Shown here one piece after another: positions 11,581 to 24,354 of a stretch of 64,000 nt of DNA (position 1 is its first letter; each line of letters starts with the position of its first letter). The stretch spans positions 231,597,654-231,661,653 of the forward strand of contig JARDYH010000001.1 of the NCBI GenBank assembly GCA_029215795.1. Reading direction: 5' to 3'. The stretch is from Anniella stebbinsi. Lineage: Eukaryota; Chordata; Lepidosauria; Squamata; Anniellidae. The notes below the pieces were generated by a model. It searched no databases. It worked only from the letters and a program-made list of their open reading frames with translations, and was not told where the DNA came from. Position numbers and translations under genes: made by a program.

Positions 11581-11960
11581 ACAGAGTAATGTAAGCAAAT
11601 GAGACAGGTTACTGCCTCAAAAGAGCTTATAATCTAAATTACAAAAGTGTGTGTGTGTGTGTGTGTGTGTGTTGGTAGTGGGTATAATAAAGGAAGAGGT
11701 TACAAGGAATGAATGTGCACAAATACAGTTATACATACTTTGGCTTTGTTTTAATTAGCTATGAGGATTAAGTGGTTAAGCCAACCACTTAATAAAAATA
11801 TGTTTTTTTGAAGAAGTATTTGAAGGTGAGAGGAGGTGTGGCACTACACAGATGTTCTGGAAGAGAGTTCCAGGAATAAGAGGAAATGGATGGTGGAGTA
11901 ATTTAAGACAGCAGAACATCCTAGGGCAATTGAACATGGTAGGGTTGGAGGAACAAAGAT
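11580..11960. repeat. Diverged dispersed repeat with internal (GT)n
   Basis: CTCAAAAGAGCTTATAATCT, a (GT)13 tract at 11,647-11,672, and then TTCTGGAAGAGAGTTCCAGG resemble an old interspersed repeat. I cannot name the family. Confidence 0.35.
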
Positions 11961-12102
11961 AATAGACAATGAGATATCAGGAAACATTCAACACAGCCCC
12001 TTGTAATATATTCTGCACTCCTTACTGTCACTATCGAGCAATCTATCTAAATTGATCTAAGATTACTGAAGGGTTTCTATACCATAGAAATTATAATTTT
12101 AT

Positions 12103-12104
<2 letters not shown>

Positions 12105-12142
<38 letters not shown>
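12105..12142. repeat. (GA)n microsatellite
   Basis: About 19 uninterrupted GA units. Confidence 0.95.
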
Positions 12143-12145
<3 letters not shown>

Positions 12146-12442
12146 CTACACAACTTTTGTGATAGCAAACATGTTATGAGATGTCCCTAGCACTTCTGTT
12201 ACAACAGGGAAAGGCCTCTTTTCTCAAGTCCAGAATGCAACAGGGAACTTAAGCACCTCTTATGGTGCAATGAGTTCATTATAGACTCCAGGGGAATGAG
12301 GTAGAGGAGTTAAGAGTTTTCACTGACAAGGCAGGGTCCAGCTTACAGCATACAAAGCATGAAAACATGTAATACATTTGTACTCTATTGGGGATCAACT
12401 CAGCTCTGCCCATCTGCTGGAGGTTTCAACAACTTAGTAACA

Positions 12443-12951
12443 GGCTCAGTTCGGACGACATATTAAGCAATGGAGGGGTAAATAACGTACTGACTGTGTG
12501 TTAGGCAGGAGGAGCTCTACAGACGACACTCTGCAGCCAGCGCTGCTCGGAACCAGCAAATGCCCTGGCTGCTACGAACTTGCGGCGGCCATTTTGGTTG
12601 CAGCCTCTCCTCCGTGAGTCCTCCAGCCGTATCCCAGCATGCACCGTGAGTTCTGCCGGCTGCATAGAGCGGCTGGGGTTTTTTGGATGCTCTAGGCAGC
12701 AGAACTCTATTCCGAAACGGAATAGTCCACGGAGAGAGGGGGGGCTGAATTCGGACGACACTTTAAACAATGAGGCTTCGGGCTAAACAACGTGCAAGCT
12801 CGTTGTTTCGCTCCGTTGTTTAAAGTGCCTGATTAACATACTGTCAGTTGTGTGTGCGTTGTGTGTTGCCCTCCAGACGACACAATAAGCAACACAACTG
12901 ACGATTGTTCCCCCCCTCCTCTGTTGCCTAATGTGTCATCCGAACTGAGCC
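12443..12951. mobile_element. 509-bp MITE with GGCTCAGTTCGGA termini, CpG-rich interior
   Basis: Left terminus GGCTCAGTTCGGACGACA; right terminus (- strand) GGCTCAGTTCGGATGACA. Subterminal GGAGGGG blocks are also inverted. A second, similar inverted pair starts at about 12,746 (GCTGAATTCGGACGACAC), so one element appears nested in or composed of another. The interior carries a YY1-like GGCCATTTTGG (12,587-12,597) and a ZNF143-like ATCCCAGCATGCACCG (12,631-12,646). Flanks ACA and ACT would fit a decayed 3-bp TSD. Confidence 0.8.
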
Positions 12952-13317
12952 ACTTTGTCTCACCTCCCACTAAGCAGAACACCAACTTACTGCCAGAGAC
13001 CAGTGACTGAAACAAGTAACGATCCTGACTCCAATTACTTGCCAGAAGGTTAACCACAATGACACATGAATTCCCCACCCGCTTTTGCTTCTCTGGTAAG
13101 CATGATGATCCTCCTCACCTCCACCCCCCCTTGCCACTACTTCTGTTTCCTCCTCTCTTTTCATCATATTTGGGTGCTTACTATATGATGCCAGAAGCAT
13201 ACATGCCTGCCTAATGAATAATGACTCTTCATAAATAAAGGACTACTTATGAGAACAGACCATTCCTCAAGTGGCACTGATGGCCTGCAGCTGTGTAGGG
13301 TAGCAACATTGTTTAGA

Positions 13318-13520
13318 CTGAGATTCAGGGGATCTGCTTTTAGTCTCCACTCTGCCATGAAGCTCACTGGACTTTGGGACAATTACTCAGCCTAACTTAC
13401 CTCACAGGGTTGTTGTGAGGATAAAATTGAGAGGAGAAAGAGGACCATGTAAGCCAACATGGATTCCTTGTAAGAGGGGGAAAAAGCTGGGATATAAATG
13501 TAATAAATGAAAAATAAACA
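13318..13520 (+). mobile_element. MIR-like / squamate SINE
   Basis: CTGCCATGAAGCTCACTGG, then CTAACTTACCTCACAGGGTT, GGATAAAATTGAGAGGAGAA and a tail GGGATATAAATGTAATAAATG. The same family is the host for the MITE at 47.93 kb and forms the arms at 3.87-4.25 kb in reverse. Confidence 0.75.
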
Positions 13521-13568
13521 TTTTTGCTGATTCCATCAATTGTTTTACTGAGCACGGGAAGTGGGAGT

Positions 13569-13589
13569 ATTTATTTATTTATTTATTTC
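13569..13589. repeat. (TTTA)n microsatellite
   Basis: About five TTTA units. Confidence 0.9.
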
Positions 13590-14059
13590 AGTCCCATATT
13601 TAAGCACTAGCCTGGCAGCCACTGGTGACAAGGAATTCCATCCTGGCAAGTGAGCAGGCTATCAGAAGAGGGATGGAGCACTCTGTCCCTCCTATGAACC
13701 CAGAATCAAAACCAAGGATCAGCAGACTGGACACTGCGGGCCAGAACAGATTTCCCCCTCTCCCTACTAGGTCTCCATGTATCACCTAAATCTGCTCTGG
13801 AGGGTTGGGGGAGCCTCCAGAGTCTATCTGGGGAGTGTACACGGGAGAAAGAGAAAATCCTACTGTGCAAGCAGAAGTCAGCTCACTTGACGATAGGTGG
13901 AACCCCAAGATACCTTCCAGAGAAGGAAGCTACCTCTTTCATCCCCCTATCCCCGAAAGATACAGCCGACTGTTGCAAGAGGGATGGAGCTCCCTATCTC
14001 CCATCTGTCAGCTCCCAGCAGGCTAACAAACATCCCTGCTGGGCTTCTTGACAAGGCTG

Positions 14060-14160
14060 ATTTAGTTGTTAAATTTGTATTTTGCCTTTCCACCAATGGT
14101 GCTCGAGGTGGCTAATAGCAATAAAATTCAAAGTGGAATTTGAAATGATCATAAACTTAA
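14060..14160 (-). mobile_element. LINE 3'-tail fragment
   Basis: TTGTATTTTGCCTTTCCACC and GTGCTCGAGGTGGCTAATAG match the reverse complement of a squamate LINE 3' end. Confidence 0.45.
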
Positions 14161-15000
14161 AAACAAGTCAGGTAAGAACTTGATTGTATATCATTAGAAT
14201 TACTATTAATTTTTGCAATTTCACTCCCATGACCTCCAACAGTAAATAAGCAGGGAATATAAACATACGAATGTCAAAACCCACACTGTGGCAGCGATGC
14301 TACACTACAGGTGCAGGCAGACGTAACATTGTTCATGGATGGAGACAGAAATCACTTACTATATTGATAATCCACCAAAAACTTCAAAGGGTGTATCCAG
14401 ATGACTCAGCTCCCCATTCCTCCAGTCATAAACTTTGGATAAGGGACATGACTTGCCACTGTGTGGCAAGCTGTGAATTTGAGGCATTTTACCTCTTAAG
14501 ATAGTACTCTCGTCCAGGGTATATCCAATAGGCTGCTACATGTTACTGCATGATATGTAAACCTATGCTGTCTAAAGGAAAACCAAAATGAACACAAGTA
14601 AGCATGCATTGTTATACTATATTATAAACTCATTCGTGCTAGGCACAGGAACAATGTATAGCTAAAAGTCTTTGTACTGTGAATTACTCCTTTTACACAG
14701 TCACGAACTCTGCATTACACAAACTCTGCATTACTTCTGACCCAATTCCAACCCAAGCCCATAACTTCTGACTTCAGTTGATCAACCCAACCAGCTATAT
14801 TATACAGTATAAAAAGCAGGTAATAAAATTATATTATGCAAAAATGTTATATAATTTCAAAAATGGGAAACATTTTATTTAAACAGATTTTTGGCCTTGC
14901 CAGAGAGAAATTATAACTAATTTAGACATGGAAGACAAACACACACAAAGACACACAAATACCTGTAAATACCTGTAAAACAAATTATTTTTTTAGCAAA
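14160..15000. other. No gene or recognised repeat
   Basis: AT-rich sequence. Nothing recognisable on either strand. Confidence 0.45.
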
Positions 15001-15019
15001 GTCATCCCCAATTCTCCTG

Positions 15020-15207
15020 GACACCTCAGTAGTTTTTGGTACTATCTGTCATGCTATCCTTTTGGACCAGCTACCTGAGATGGAGACTGGGAGCATTGTA
15101 CTGCAGTGGCTCCATTCATACCTGGTCATTTCCAGAAAGTGGTGTTGGGGGACTACTGCCTTGTCCCATGATTGGTATACCATGGGGTTCCTTGTGCTAA
15201 TCTATGA

Positions 15208-15243
<36 letters not shown>

Positions 15244-15960
15244 ATCTATCTATCTATCTATCTATCATCTATCATCTGAGGTTGCACAGAGAACTATTCT
15301 GCCCCACGTTCTTCAGTATGTACATGAAACTACTGAATCAGCTAAGAATGTGGTGCCATCAGTATGCTGATAAAACTCAACTCTACTTCTCCTGCAGTGT
15401 GCCAGCATGTCTTGCAGTGTGCTAAACTCCTGTCAGCTTCTGCTTTGCCTCATGACTCTGACTCCAGTTTACCGGGAAGGATTCCACACTACCTGGCATG
15501 AACCCAAACAACCACTGAATGCCAGGACAGCTCAAAGTGCTAAACGGATATCTGGGATTGCATAAGGGCCCATAATCTGAAGCTCAATCAAATGAGATGG
15601 TGATGCTATTGGTAAGTGGTTCTCCTTCTCTGGATGGAGTTGCACACTCCCTTAACAATCAGATTCAGAGCGTAGTAGTGGAAATCTGGCTATATCTTTA
15701 AGGAGCACAAGTGGCCTCTGTGGTATTCTTCACTAGCATATGTTGGTGAACCAACTATGGCTACTCCTATACAAGTATAGCTTAGTCACATTATTCATAC
15801 TCTGGTAATGTTGTATTTGGACTCATGCAATATATTGCACACAGGGTTTTGATTATAGTCAGGAGACTGCACTTAGGAAAGAATATAGCAGCTAGGCATA
15901 TGGAATGTCTCTTGCTAGCTGTTCACAAGATCCTAGTCCTAAAGCATGTTTGGGCAATTT
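15020..15960 (+). mobile_element. L2-clade LINE fragment (degenerate reverse transcriptase)
   Basis: Broken frames match the L2 copy at 60.8-62.6 kb. They include LQWLHSYL, MYMKLLNQL and the catalytic-region remnant CHQYADKTQLYFSC (normally YADD). The RT is split by an ATCT microsatellite. Many stops, so it is long dead. Confidence 0.8.
15208..15277. repeat. (ATCT)n microsatellite inside an L2 fragment
   Basis: About 16 ATCT units with ATC interruptions. It lies between the LQWLHSYL and MYMKLLNQL coding remnants of the L2 copy. Confidence 0.95.
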
Positions 15961-15978
15961 GTGGCCCTCCACTTCCCG

Positions 15979-15995
15979 CCCCCCCCCCCCCCCCC
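15979..15995. repeat. Poly-C tract
   Basis: A run of about 17 cytosines near a diverged hAT-like GGCAATTTGTGGCCCTCCA end. Confidence 0.85.
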
Positions 15996-17267
15996 GAATG
16001 GATTTAGGTAGATAACTACAAAAGAGAGGGCCTTCTTGATTGTGGTGCCCCACTCATGAAAAGCACTTCCTAGGATAAGTCCTAGGAATTAACAAAAAAG
16101 TTGCTTATAATAGACACTGAAATCAAGCTACACACCCACATCAATGAGGTATCAGTTTTGGAGATATATAAACAATTACATGAAGTGGCTATGGAACACC
16201 CATATACTTTCACTACCAGTTCTCCTCAACCCTATATTGATTTATTTGGCCTCATTTATCACATTTCTCCTGTCCTCTTCCTACATAAAGTATGCTAGGA
16301 GAGTGTTAGTAAAACAGGGATTAATGTTTGCATCATGTTGTTTTTATTGATAAAGTCAATATTATAGGTTTCAAAACTTAAGAATTTTTAAAATCAGATT
16401 CTTGTACTTCCTGTGCTAACAAAATAAATGCTTGGACTTAGATGTTACACCAGCACTACAGCATAAACCATTAATATTTGTTCTGACACCTCTGTTTACA
16501 CACTGGCATAAGATCACCAGTTTAAAAGAATAAAGACCTTTATCATTAGACAAATTTATCATATCATGAAAGACTAAGCTAAACATATTGGGACATCTGC
16601 TAAGATAACACATGCAATTCTTATAAACACATGCAATTCTTATATAACACCCCCACTGTCTTTGTCCAAAGTAAGAGGTGGCTCTTTTATAATTACAACT
16701 TCATATTCAGTGCAAACAATTGCTAAGGAGTAATATGCAAACTATTTGATGAAGTTCAAAGAGAAAAGCATGCAAAGAAATTAAGAATATTTTCATAAAG
16801 CAGTACATGTGGAAGAAACTGTCCTTGTACAATTGTTCTATTCTTCAAAAACAAATGATTGGCATGAATATTTTTATCTATTTTACCAACTAATACTGCA
16901 GCTTTAATTGAAGTATGAATGTTAAATAGTTAGATGTCTGGCTTGTTCTGCACAAAGAGCAGAACAGAGGTGGGAAGTATATACAAACCATTTAAATAGA
17001 TTATAGCTTCTAAAATGGCCAAGAAAACATTCAGCCAGAAATCTTGTAGAACAAAATTTGGAAGGGAATACTTTGAAACACAGCCTACTATAAAATGATT
17101 AACCTTTTCTAAAGTAAAGTTTTGGTTCCATGTCATGTTTCTGAGGAACACAATTTGTTTCATGTTTTGAAGGTTATTTTCAATAATGTAATATGGTTAA
17201 AACAAAAAGCTCTGAAAGTAATGATAAAAAAACCAAACCATACAAACATGGGCTGTATTCAGAGAGA
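15996..17267. other. No gene seen; AT-rich, repeat-poor
   Basis: No family recognised. It contains a small tandem duplication of about 18 bp (ACACATGCAATTCTTAT) at 16,608-16,644. No coding signal. Confidence 0.5.
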
Positions 17268-17425
17268 GGAACATAGCAAGTTACTTATACTGAGTAAGAC
17301 CATCAATCCATCTAGCCAGTATTGTCAACACTGACTAGCAGCAGCCCTCTCTGGACATGCCAGGGACTGAACTTGGGGCCTTCTGCATACAAAGTATGTG
17401 CTTTACCACTGAGCTATCGCTCCTC
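17268..17425 (-). mobile_element. tRNA-derived SINE, near full length
   Basis: On the - strand it begins GAGCGATAGCTCAGTGGTAA (A box), with GAAGGCCCCAAGTTCAGTCC (B box), and ends in the GACTGGCTAGATGGATT-like body and ACTTGCTATGTTCC. The tRNA-like head and the fixed order of blocks identify a Pol III SINE. It is not a functional tRNA gene. Confidence 0.85.
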
Positions 17426-17429
17426 AAAT

Positions 17430-18440
17430 CTAAAGGAACTTCTGCCCATGACTGAATGGAATTGCTTCTTCTGGTTGCAACCTCTTGTGCTACACAGCAT
17501 GGCTCTTGGGAAGACGCTCCAAGCTTCAGGCACCACTTTTTGGTGCCTGTGAGGGGTTGAGGAAATGAAAGTCTGAAACACAGGAACAATACAAACAGCT
17601 CTGTGGACCTCAGCTAGAATACAAATGTTCAAAATATTTGTTCTACACTTCTAACTAGCATCAAGTACTAAATTAGATTTTATTATAATCGCCATGTGGA
17701 TGAGTATGACCCAGCACAAGTCAGTTGTGCATATGGTTTCTGCAGGTCCTTGCTTTTATGGAACAATTTTTGGATCTGCCTTTTTTGTTTAAACTATGTA
17801 CTAAGTTTCTTGTATGAAGTAGTTTCTTTAGGAACCAACCAGTTCTCTTGCAACAACACTGTTGCCAGTCAGAGTAGATAATACTCAGCTAGATTAAAAT
17901 TATGCAGGGAAATCCATTAGCAACTTCCTATGCCACATATGCAGCCACTCCTTTTGGAAGTTAAAGCCCAAGGATCTTCTTGGTTTTCTTTCCCCTCGTC
18001 ATAATCAGATCACTTCCTGGTGAGTCAAGATAGTCAAGCTATCTTCTTCCTTTGGAGGGACTTATTAAAATGATCTGCTCCCAGAGGATAATGCATTCCA
18101 AAGGGCTCTGGGGAAAGTTTCCTGCTGGTATGTTTGGTCCTCCTTTTGAAGCCTTGATTGTATTGTGGGATATAGAGATGACCCAGGCAATGAGCACAAT
18201 CATGCCCAAGTGCCCTCTTCCTCTATGCAGAGCCCTACAGTTTACCAGCATACATCTGAACTGATAGCAACGAAGCAAGATGGGCGACAGGTTAGATCTC
18301 ATTACTGAGCCCATAAAGGAAGACCTTTGTTATATTTAATGAATGCGTACGTTTTCTGTTTGATAATGAAATTAGAGTACCTTGCATACTTGCCTATTTG
18401 TGCTAGTGGCCAGGAAATTGAGGGCAGCATCGAACAGGAC
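17430..18440. other. No gene seen; minor SINE remnant near 17.86 kb
   Basis: TGTTGCCAGTCAGAGTAGAT near 17,861 is a scrap of the tRNA SINE body. The rest is unclassified. Confidence 0.45.
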
Positions 18441-18445
18441 CACTC

Positions 18446-18605
18446 CACCTCCACTGGTTCTGGTGTGTGGTTGGGACCCACCACTTGCACAACAGGATTT
18501 TGGTGCTTCTAAAAATAACCCCACAAATGAGCAGAAATGCTCACTTCTGGATTGTGACAGGTCTACATCCCACAAGTACATTGGCACAATAGGATGCTAC
18601 CCTGA
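18446..18605 (+). repeat. Unclassified dispersed repeat, copy 2
   Basis: ACCTCCACTGGTTC, then CACTTGCACAACAGGATTTT, AAATGAGCAGAAA and GACAGGTCTACAT occur in the same order at 28,348-28,500 and, inverted, at 1.14-1.37 kb. No family name known to me. Confidence 0.6.
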
Positions 18606-18639
18606 CAGCTAAATTTGTTGCTCAACTCTGAATACCCCT

Positions 18640-19215
18640 TCTGGTCTTGTTATGACTTATCGCTAAACAATAACATAATTACTACTACGGAGTCTATTTT
18701 GTGGCAGTGATGGTATCAAAGAAATGCCCTCCATAATTTTATGGAGGACATTCCATAAATGGGTGCCATCATGGAGAAGGCCCACTTCCAGCTTGCTACC
18801 AGAGAGCAACCTGCAGGTCATGGTACAACCAGCAAGGGTTTCCACCCATATATCTCACCAAAGTGAGGTGAGGTAGGTGGCTTATTTGGGGGGGGGGGGA
18901 GGGAGAAGGGACCTTTTCAGGGATAATTTGAGAAAGCCCTCCCCAGAAAGGCTCACCTGGGACCTATGCTGAGGTCTTCTCAGCACCAAGTGAAGACAGT
19001 TGGTTTTAAAAATATTGTGGTGATTTTAAGATCTTTGCACTGCTAATGTTCCCTGTTGCTTGTTTTGCTTTGGTTTTATTCTGTAACTGCTTTAATTTTT
19101 TTTAGGTTTTACATTGTATTATTATATTTATATATTTCATGGTTTTAACTTTTGTTTTGTAAATTACCCAGCGCGCTTCAGCTATTGGGTGATAAGAAAT
19201 GCAGTACATTTTCAG
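18640..19215 (+). mobile_element. L2-clade LINE 3' end (degenerate)
   Basis: It ends in a 3' UTR-like block with GTAAATTACCCAGCGCGCTT and GCTATTGGGTGATAAGAAAT, matching the better-preserved L2-type 3' end at 52,430-52,640. A poly-G tract sits at about 18,887-18,899. Confidence 0.6.
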
Positions 19216-21050
19216 CAAGTTCCATATGTCTTGTTAATTTGTACTGGCATTCAGAGAAGAATATAAAGTGGATATAGATAAATTAAGTCTTTAATATTTT
19301 ATTTTTTATTTTGTTGCCCACTTGAATCTTCAGTTTGGGGTAGAATAGAACACTAGATAAGAGATTTTTCTTAGGTACAAACCTAAGTGATTACTGGGTT
19401 CATGTATACCCAAAAAGCTTCAGTTAGGTCTCAAGCGAGTTGTGCAGCACAGTTATTATTCACTGAGAGCTGAGCTACACAAATATGAGAATTACATGTG
19501 TTTATAAGATTAGGGGCTTTCACCCACTTTAACCAAAGATCCCCTAAAAAGGATTAGCAACTGTTTCTGAAATTTGCCAAATTTCAAAATGTGGCTTACT
19601 ATGCAGTATGCAAACTGAGTCTGCTCTTGGAGAAACCCAAAGCTTAGTTGGATGTGTAGAACTAACTGGAAAGGTTCTTTGATTTTTTAGTACCTTGATG
19701 TAACAGCACTAAGCAAAGCCCCGCTCTGCAGATCAACAAGCTAGCCATATGAGCTAGCATCATTTGCTTTCAGTACTTCTGCAATACTTATAGATTAAGT
19801 TCAACATGACTCTAGCGGATGTTGGTTAGCAGAACAGTGCCTTCTCCTCCATCCTGCTGTCTTCTGCACCTCATGAAAATATGCTTAAGGGGTTCCCAAC
19901 CCTACACAGCAGATTTTAAGAGTGCAGGGGAGGTGCTGCAGGAGGAGCAGATCATCAGAATGACTTGATTGGATCTGACCCTGTAGCATTAGGTAAGTCT
20001 ACTAGTTCAGATCGGGAAGAGACAACTTCAGGTTTGGGGAAATTCTGGTCATATGGAATTCCAGTCAAAATCTTGGTTTCAATGGTGACAATATTATTCT
20101 CACAATATTGATCCATGTGCCTCATGTTTTTTGTTTATATTCAAGGTCAAGTATGCACATTCAAATTTACTAAGAAAATAAAAGGAATGGATTGACAACT
20201 TTCAGACACTTGTCACATTTGTTAATTTAATCTGATTTTTTTGGTAACAGAAATGCATATTTCTTTATTTCCCCACCCCACCAATGTATTATTATTTGAT
20301 AATAGAATGTAACATGAATGAAAGTTCTTTACCTAAATTCTAATAATGTGTCCATTTTGCAGAGATTTGTGACAGCTGTTCCAGTTTTGCCACCTGGGGA
20401 TTATTTCTCACTCTTTAAGAATGAATGAAAACCCTAAATATGAAGTTGCAATTTTACTCCAAGTCAAAAATAGATTTAAATAGCTGAGTCAGTAGAAATC
20501 TAGCTGATTTAAAAATGTAGAGCTGTTTATTACTTGTAAAAAAATATACAACTCTATTGTCATCACTTCCAATATTTTCTATCTATCTATATATTCTTTT
20601 TACAATTCATATCATTTGAAGGATGATTTGTAATTTTTTCATCTGAAATTGCAAATTTTTGTATATTATGGAAATCAGAATATTTTACCAAATTGGTTTA
20701 TATTGGGAGCTACCCAATATTGTCAATTTATGAACAGAAGGTGCTTCTATCCTGGAATTAGATTGTGCTCATATAAGGGACTTTCTATAAGTAGGATCTC
20801 TTTCTGTTCACAGAGCAACGACAATGCCACATTTTATTCTGCAGACAAAACTCCCATCCCACCTCAGATTATTTGCTGTCATAATCAAATTGCCAAGCAA
20901 TTAACCAACCACTGAAAATTCCCAGCCACCTGCCCACATTTACCCATGCATTACAGGGTAGCCAGAGTAGTTGATTTGTCAAGCACTTCATGTGTCATGG
21001 CCTAATATTGAAATGGCAATCTACATCTTTGGAGTAAAGTAAAAAGGACT
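19215..21050. other. No gene seen
   Basis: AT-rich. A block at 19.50-19.63 kb (AGATCCCC, AATTTCAAAATGTGG) seems to recur at 21.39-21.52 kb, suggesting an old unnamed repeat. No coding signal. Confidence 0.4.
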
Positions 21051-21053
21051 GAA

Positions 21054-21318
21054 ATGCGTTTTCTGCTGCTGCAGAGGATAGGACCCAAACCAATAGGTTC
21101 GAACGATTCAAATCGAACAAGAAAGAACTTCCTGATGGTACAAGCTGTTCAGCAGTGGAGCAGACTGCCTCAGAAGGTGGAGGACTCTCCTTTGTTAGAA
21201 GTTTTTAAGCAGAGGCTGGATAGCCACCTACCAGGGGGCCCTGTAGTAGATGATTTCACACATCAGTAGAGGACTGGACTAGATGATCTTTGAGGTCAGT
21301 TCCAACTCTGATTCTATG
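21054..21318 (+). mobile_element. CR1 LINE 3' end of ORF2 plus tail
   Basis: The frame from 21,054 encodes a CR1 C-terminus, RTRKNFLMVQAVQQWSRLPQ and LLEVFKQRLDSHL. It is followed by GGACTAGATGATCTTTGAGG and TTCCAACTCTGATTCTATGG. 5'-truncated, as usual for CR1. Confidence 0.85.
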
Positions 21319-21759
21319 GGTGTTGTGGGAAATAGGCAGCTCTGATGGTTTACAGCACATGTAAACCGGACTTGGCACGAACAATGGTATTTTAAAACCC
21401 ATTCTTCCCATTTTAACTTGAACAAGAGATCCCCCATTCTATATCATGAGCTACTTTTGAAAGTTCTCTCAATTTCAAAAGTGGTTTGCCATATTTGGAA
21501 AACACAAGCCAAACCTCCCATGATTACACAGAACTTAGCTGTGCTGTACTTTAGATCTTGCCTTTGTATTGAAAATGGAACAACATAACAAAAGGCATAG
21601 TACAGATGCACTTTTAATTTATCTCTAGTATTCAAACAGAGAATTCTGTTAGATACTAAGAAAGCTTATGGATCTCGAAGAGGTGGATAAGTGTCTGGAG
21701 ATGTGAGGGCTACTACTTGTTTGCTTGACCCTTGTCCATCCAACTGATTAGATCAGCGA

Positions 21760-23205
21760 GGAGAATTGCACATATTTAACAGAAGTTATTAATACTTCCC
21801 TGCGGGATGTCCCCTCTTGCTTGAAGGTGGCAATAATAAGATTTAAATTAAATAAACCTTAACTTGACAAAAAAAAAAATCTGGAAAGATATAGGCCAGT
21901 CTCAAATATTCCATTCTTGGCAAAGGTGATAGAAAAGGTGATAGGCTTGCAATTCCAGATGCATTTGGAAGATACTTTTGGACCCATTTCAATTGGGCTT
22001 TCAGGTCAGGATATGAGACTGAGGCTGCTTTGGTCACCTTAGTGGATAACCTACACTGGGAACTGGATGGGGTGAGTGCAATCCTCTACTTCTTCTGGAC
22101 CTCTTGGCAGCTTTCAATAACATCAGTCATGGTATCTTTATAGACTATCTGTTTGTGTTAGGCTTTCAGAGCACTGCATTGCAGTGGTTTTGGTCCTTTC
22201 TGTCATGTTATGTCCAGAAGTTGTTGTTGGGGGTGTTGATCTGTCCTATATATTGTTTAACATCGACATGAAATCACTGGAAGGGGCCAAATGGAACTTT
22301 TGGAGTGAAATGCCATCAATATGCTGACACTTAGTTCTATTACTTTTTGTCACTAGACTCCAAGGAAAGCAGTCAACACCCTTGAACATTGCCTAAGTTT
22401 GATCATGGGTTGGATGAGGTGAACAGGCAGAGATTAAATCCAGAGGACACAGAGGTGCTGCTGGTCAGGAGAAAACTTGCCTCAGTGACTGGCATTCAAC
22501 TTGTCCTGGATGGAGTCATGCTCCTTCTGAAAAACCAGTTTCATACCTTGGGAATGGTCCTAGTTCCTACATCGGATCTGCAGGTTGTGGTCGTGGCAAG
22601 GAGTGTGTTTGCATAATTATGTCTAGTGTACCAGCTGCGACTGTTCCTGAATTAGACTGATCTGGCAACAGCTATCCATGCCTTGGTTACATTGTTATTG
22701 CTATGTGCTATTCATGGGGCTACTTCTGAAGAGCATCCAGAATAACCAATTGGTGCAAAATGCACCAACCAACCATATCACCCCAATACTGAAAGATCTG
22801 CACTGGTTGCCAATTATTTTCTGGGCCTGGTTATCTGAAGGATCACTTGCTTGGTTAAGATCAGCAGGAGAGTCCCTTTTGAAAACACCCTTGCTTGCAG
22901 AGGCCCATTTGTCAGGCACGCAAGAAAGGGCTTTCTCTTGTATTATTCCCAGACTCTAAAATATAGTCCTTGTGGAGCTGCAATTGGTCCCTACTCTGTG
23001 TTCAGTAAGGGAGATCAAGACACATTTGTTTAACTTTACTTTTTAAATTGTAGCTAAGGGGCTTTATATTATTCTTGGTGTTTTAGTATGATTTTGTTTG
23101 AATATAGTTATATGTTTTGAACTTTTTGTAAACCACCTTGCTGGACCCCAGAAAGACACAATACTGAAATACAATAAATAAATAAATAAATAAATAAAAA
23201 ATAAA
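21760..23205 (+). mobile_element. L2-clade LINE fragment (degenerate RT) with AAAT tail
   Basis: Successive broken frames follow the L2 RT order: a NIPFLAKVIEKVIG-like block, fingers and palm remnants, CHQYADT at about 22.31 kb, then PTNHITPILKDLHWLPI and an L2-like C-terminus. It ends in TGCTGGACCCCAGAAAG and a (TAAA)n tail at 23,170-23,205. Many stops and frameshifts. Confidence 0.85.
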
Positions 23206-23990
23206 ATCTCAGTGTTAACTGAACGCTACATAATTATCCTATATATTAACAGTAAACTCATTGTCCAAGTATGAATCCTTTATGTAACCGAAACGACACC
23301 ATCAATGCACAAGAGAGGTATCAACAGGCTTGGAGGAAAACCCAAAGTTCGCAGAATTTCAACTCAATGAGGACTGAGCAGGACTACAAGGTAAAAGTGA
23401 CTAATGTAAAATAAGAAAACTGGGGGTGGGGAGGGGGAATGGAATTGAGAATCCTAAGAAAGGCCCCACTAGGGATGTCGCAGGTGTCCAATACATATAA
23501 TATATAAGTAATTATATATTACATGTAAGAAATTATAAATCACATTACATATGCTGCAATTTTTTTCCAAATATTTTAGATCAAATACTTGTGGTATATT
23601 GGGACAAAAGATTAACATGGGATACTTTTTTAGCTTTGTTGTTTACTAAATATAAGTAAAAGAAGCATGTTCAATTTGATCACTATAATTTAGGACATCT
23701 GAAAATTTGCAAACTGAAAATTTTCTGATTCAAATGGCTCTGGGCAAATTAACCTAATATGCATGGGGAAATTTTCAATTCAAAATTTTCCAGAAAACCA
23801 ACATGACTGGCCAAGGGCACTGTGTGAGATGGTAGGCACAAAGATTTGCAAAGGAAAAAATAATAGCAAGACCAATATCCAATTGCTACTTGTATGTGGT
23901 TGTGTATGCAGCTTTGCCACTGATCTGTTCTTTTTTTGCTATATTGAGGGAATAGTTATAGTGATGCTATATAGTGAGGGAACACAGAGG
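23206..23990. other. No gene or recognised repeat
   Basis: AT-rich sequence. Nothing recognisable. Confidence 0.45.
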
Positions 23991-23999
23991 TTGGGGTCA

Positions 24000-24260
24000 C
24001 ACAACGTGACAGCTCACACTCAAGGTTGAGGATGAGTTTTCTTTGAACCGTGGATTGTTGTTGAACCATGGATTGTTGTGTCGTACGAACCCCACCATGC
24101 TAACAAACTGGTGTTAGTTAACCATGAACAACACATAGTTCATAACTCAATAACAAACCATGGGTTCTCTTCATGGGTTGTTTGTGGTTAACAAACCATG
24201 GTTTGTTAGCACAGCTGGGTTCACACAACACAACAACTCACATTCCAGCAACAACCCAGA
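24000..24260. mobile_element. MITE cluster with GGGTTCACACAACACAACA ends
   Basis: GGGGTCACACAACGTGACA near 23,995 and TGTTGTGTCGTACGAACCCC near 24,075 form one inverted pair. AACAAACCATGGTTTGTT (24,192) and GGTTCACACAACACAACAAC (24,219) belong to another, partial copy. The opposed CCATGG-rich interior folds on itself. Related by ends to the elements at 48 and 52.85 kb. Confidence 0.6.
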
Positions 24261-24354
24261 GTTCAGTGATAATCCATGCTCAACCTAGAAGCATGATTGC
24301 ACTGTGGGAGCAGTGCTTGCTTGTGGAGGGCAGTGACTGGACTCAGAGCCTTCA

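Noticed and set aside
15208..15277. CRISPR-like array
   Set aside because: It is a simple ATCT microsatellite without spacers, in a vertebrate genome.
17268..17425. tRNA gene on the - strand
   Set aside because: It has A and B boxes but no cloverleaf end, and carries a long SINE body shared with other copies.
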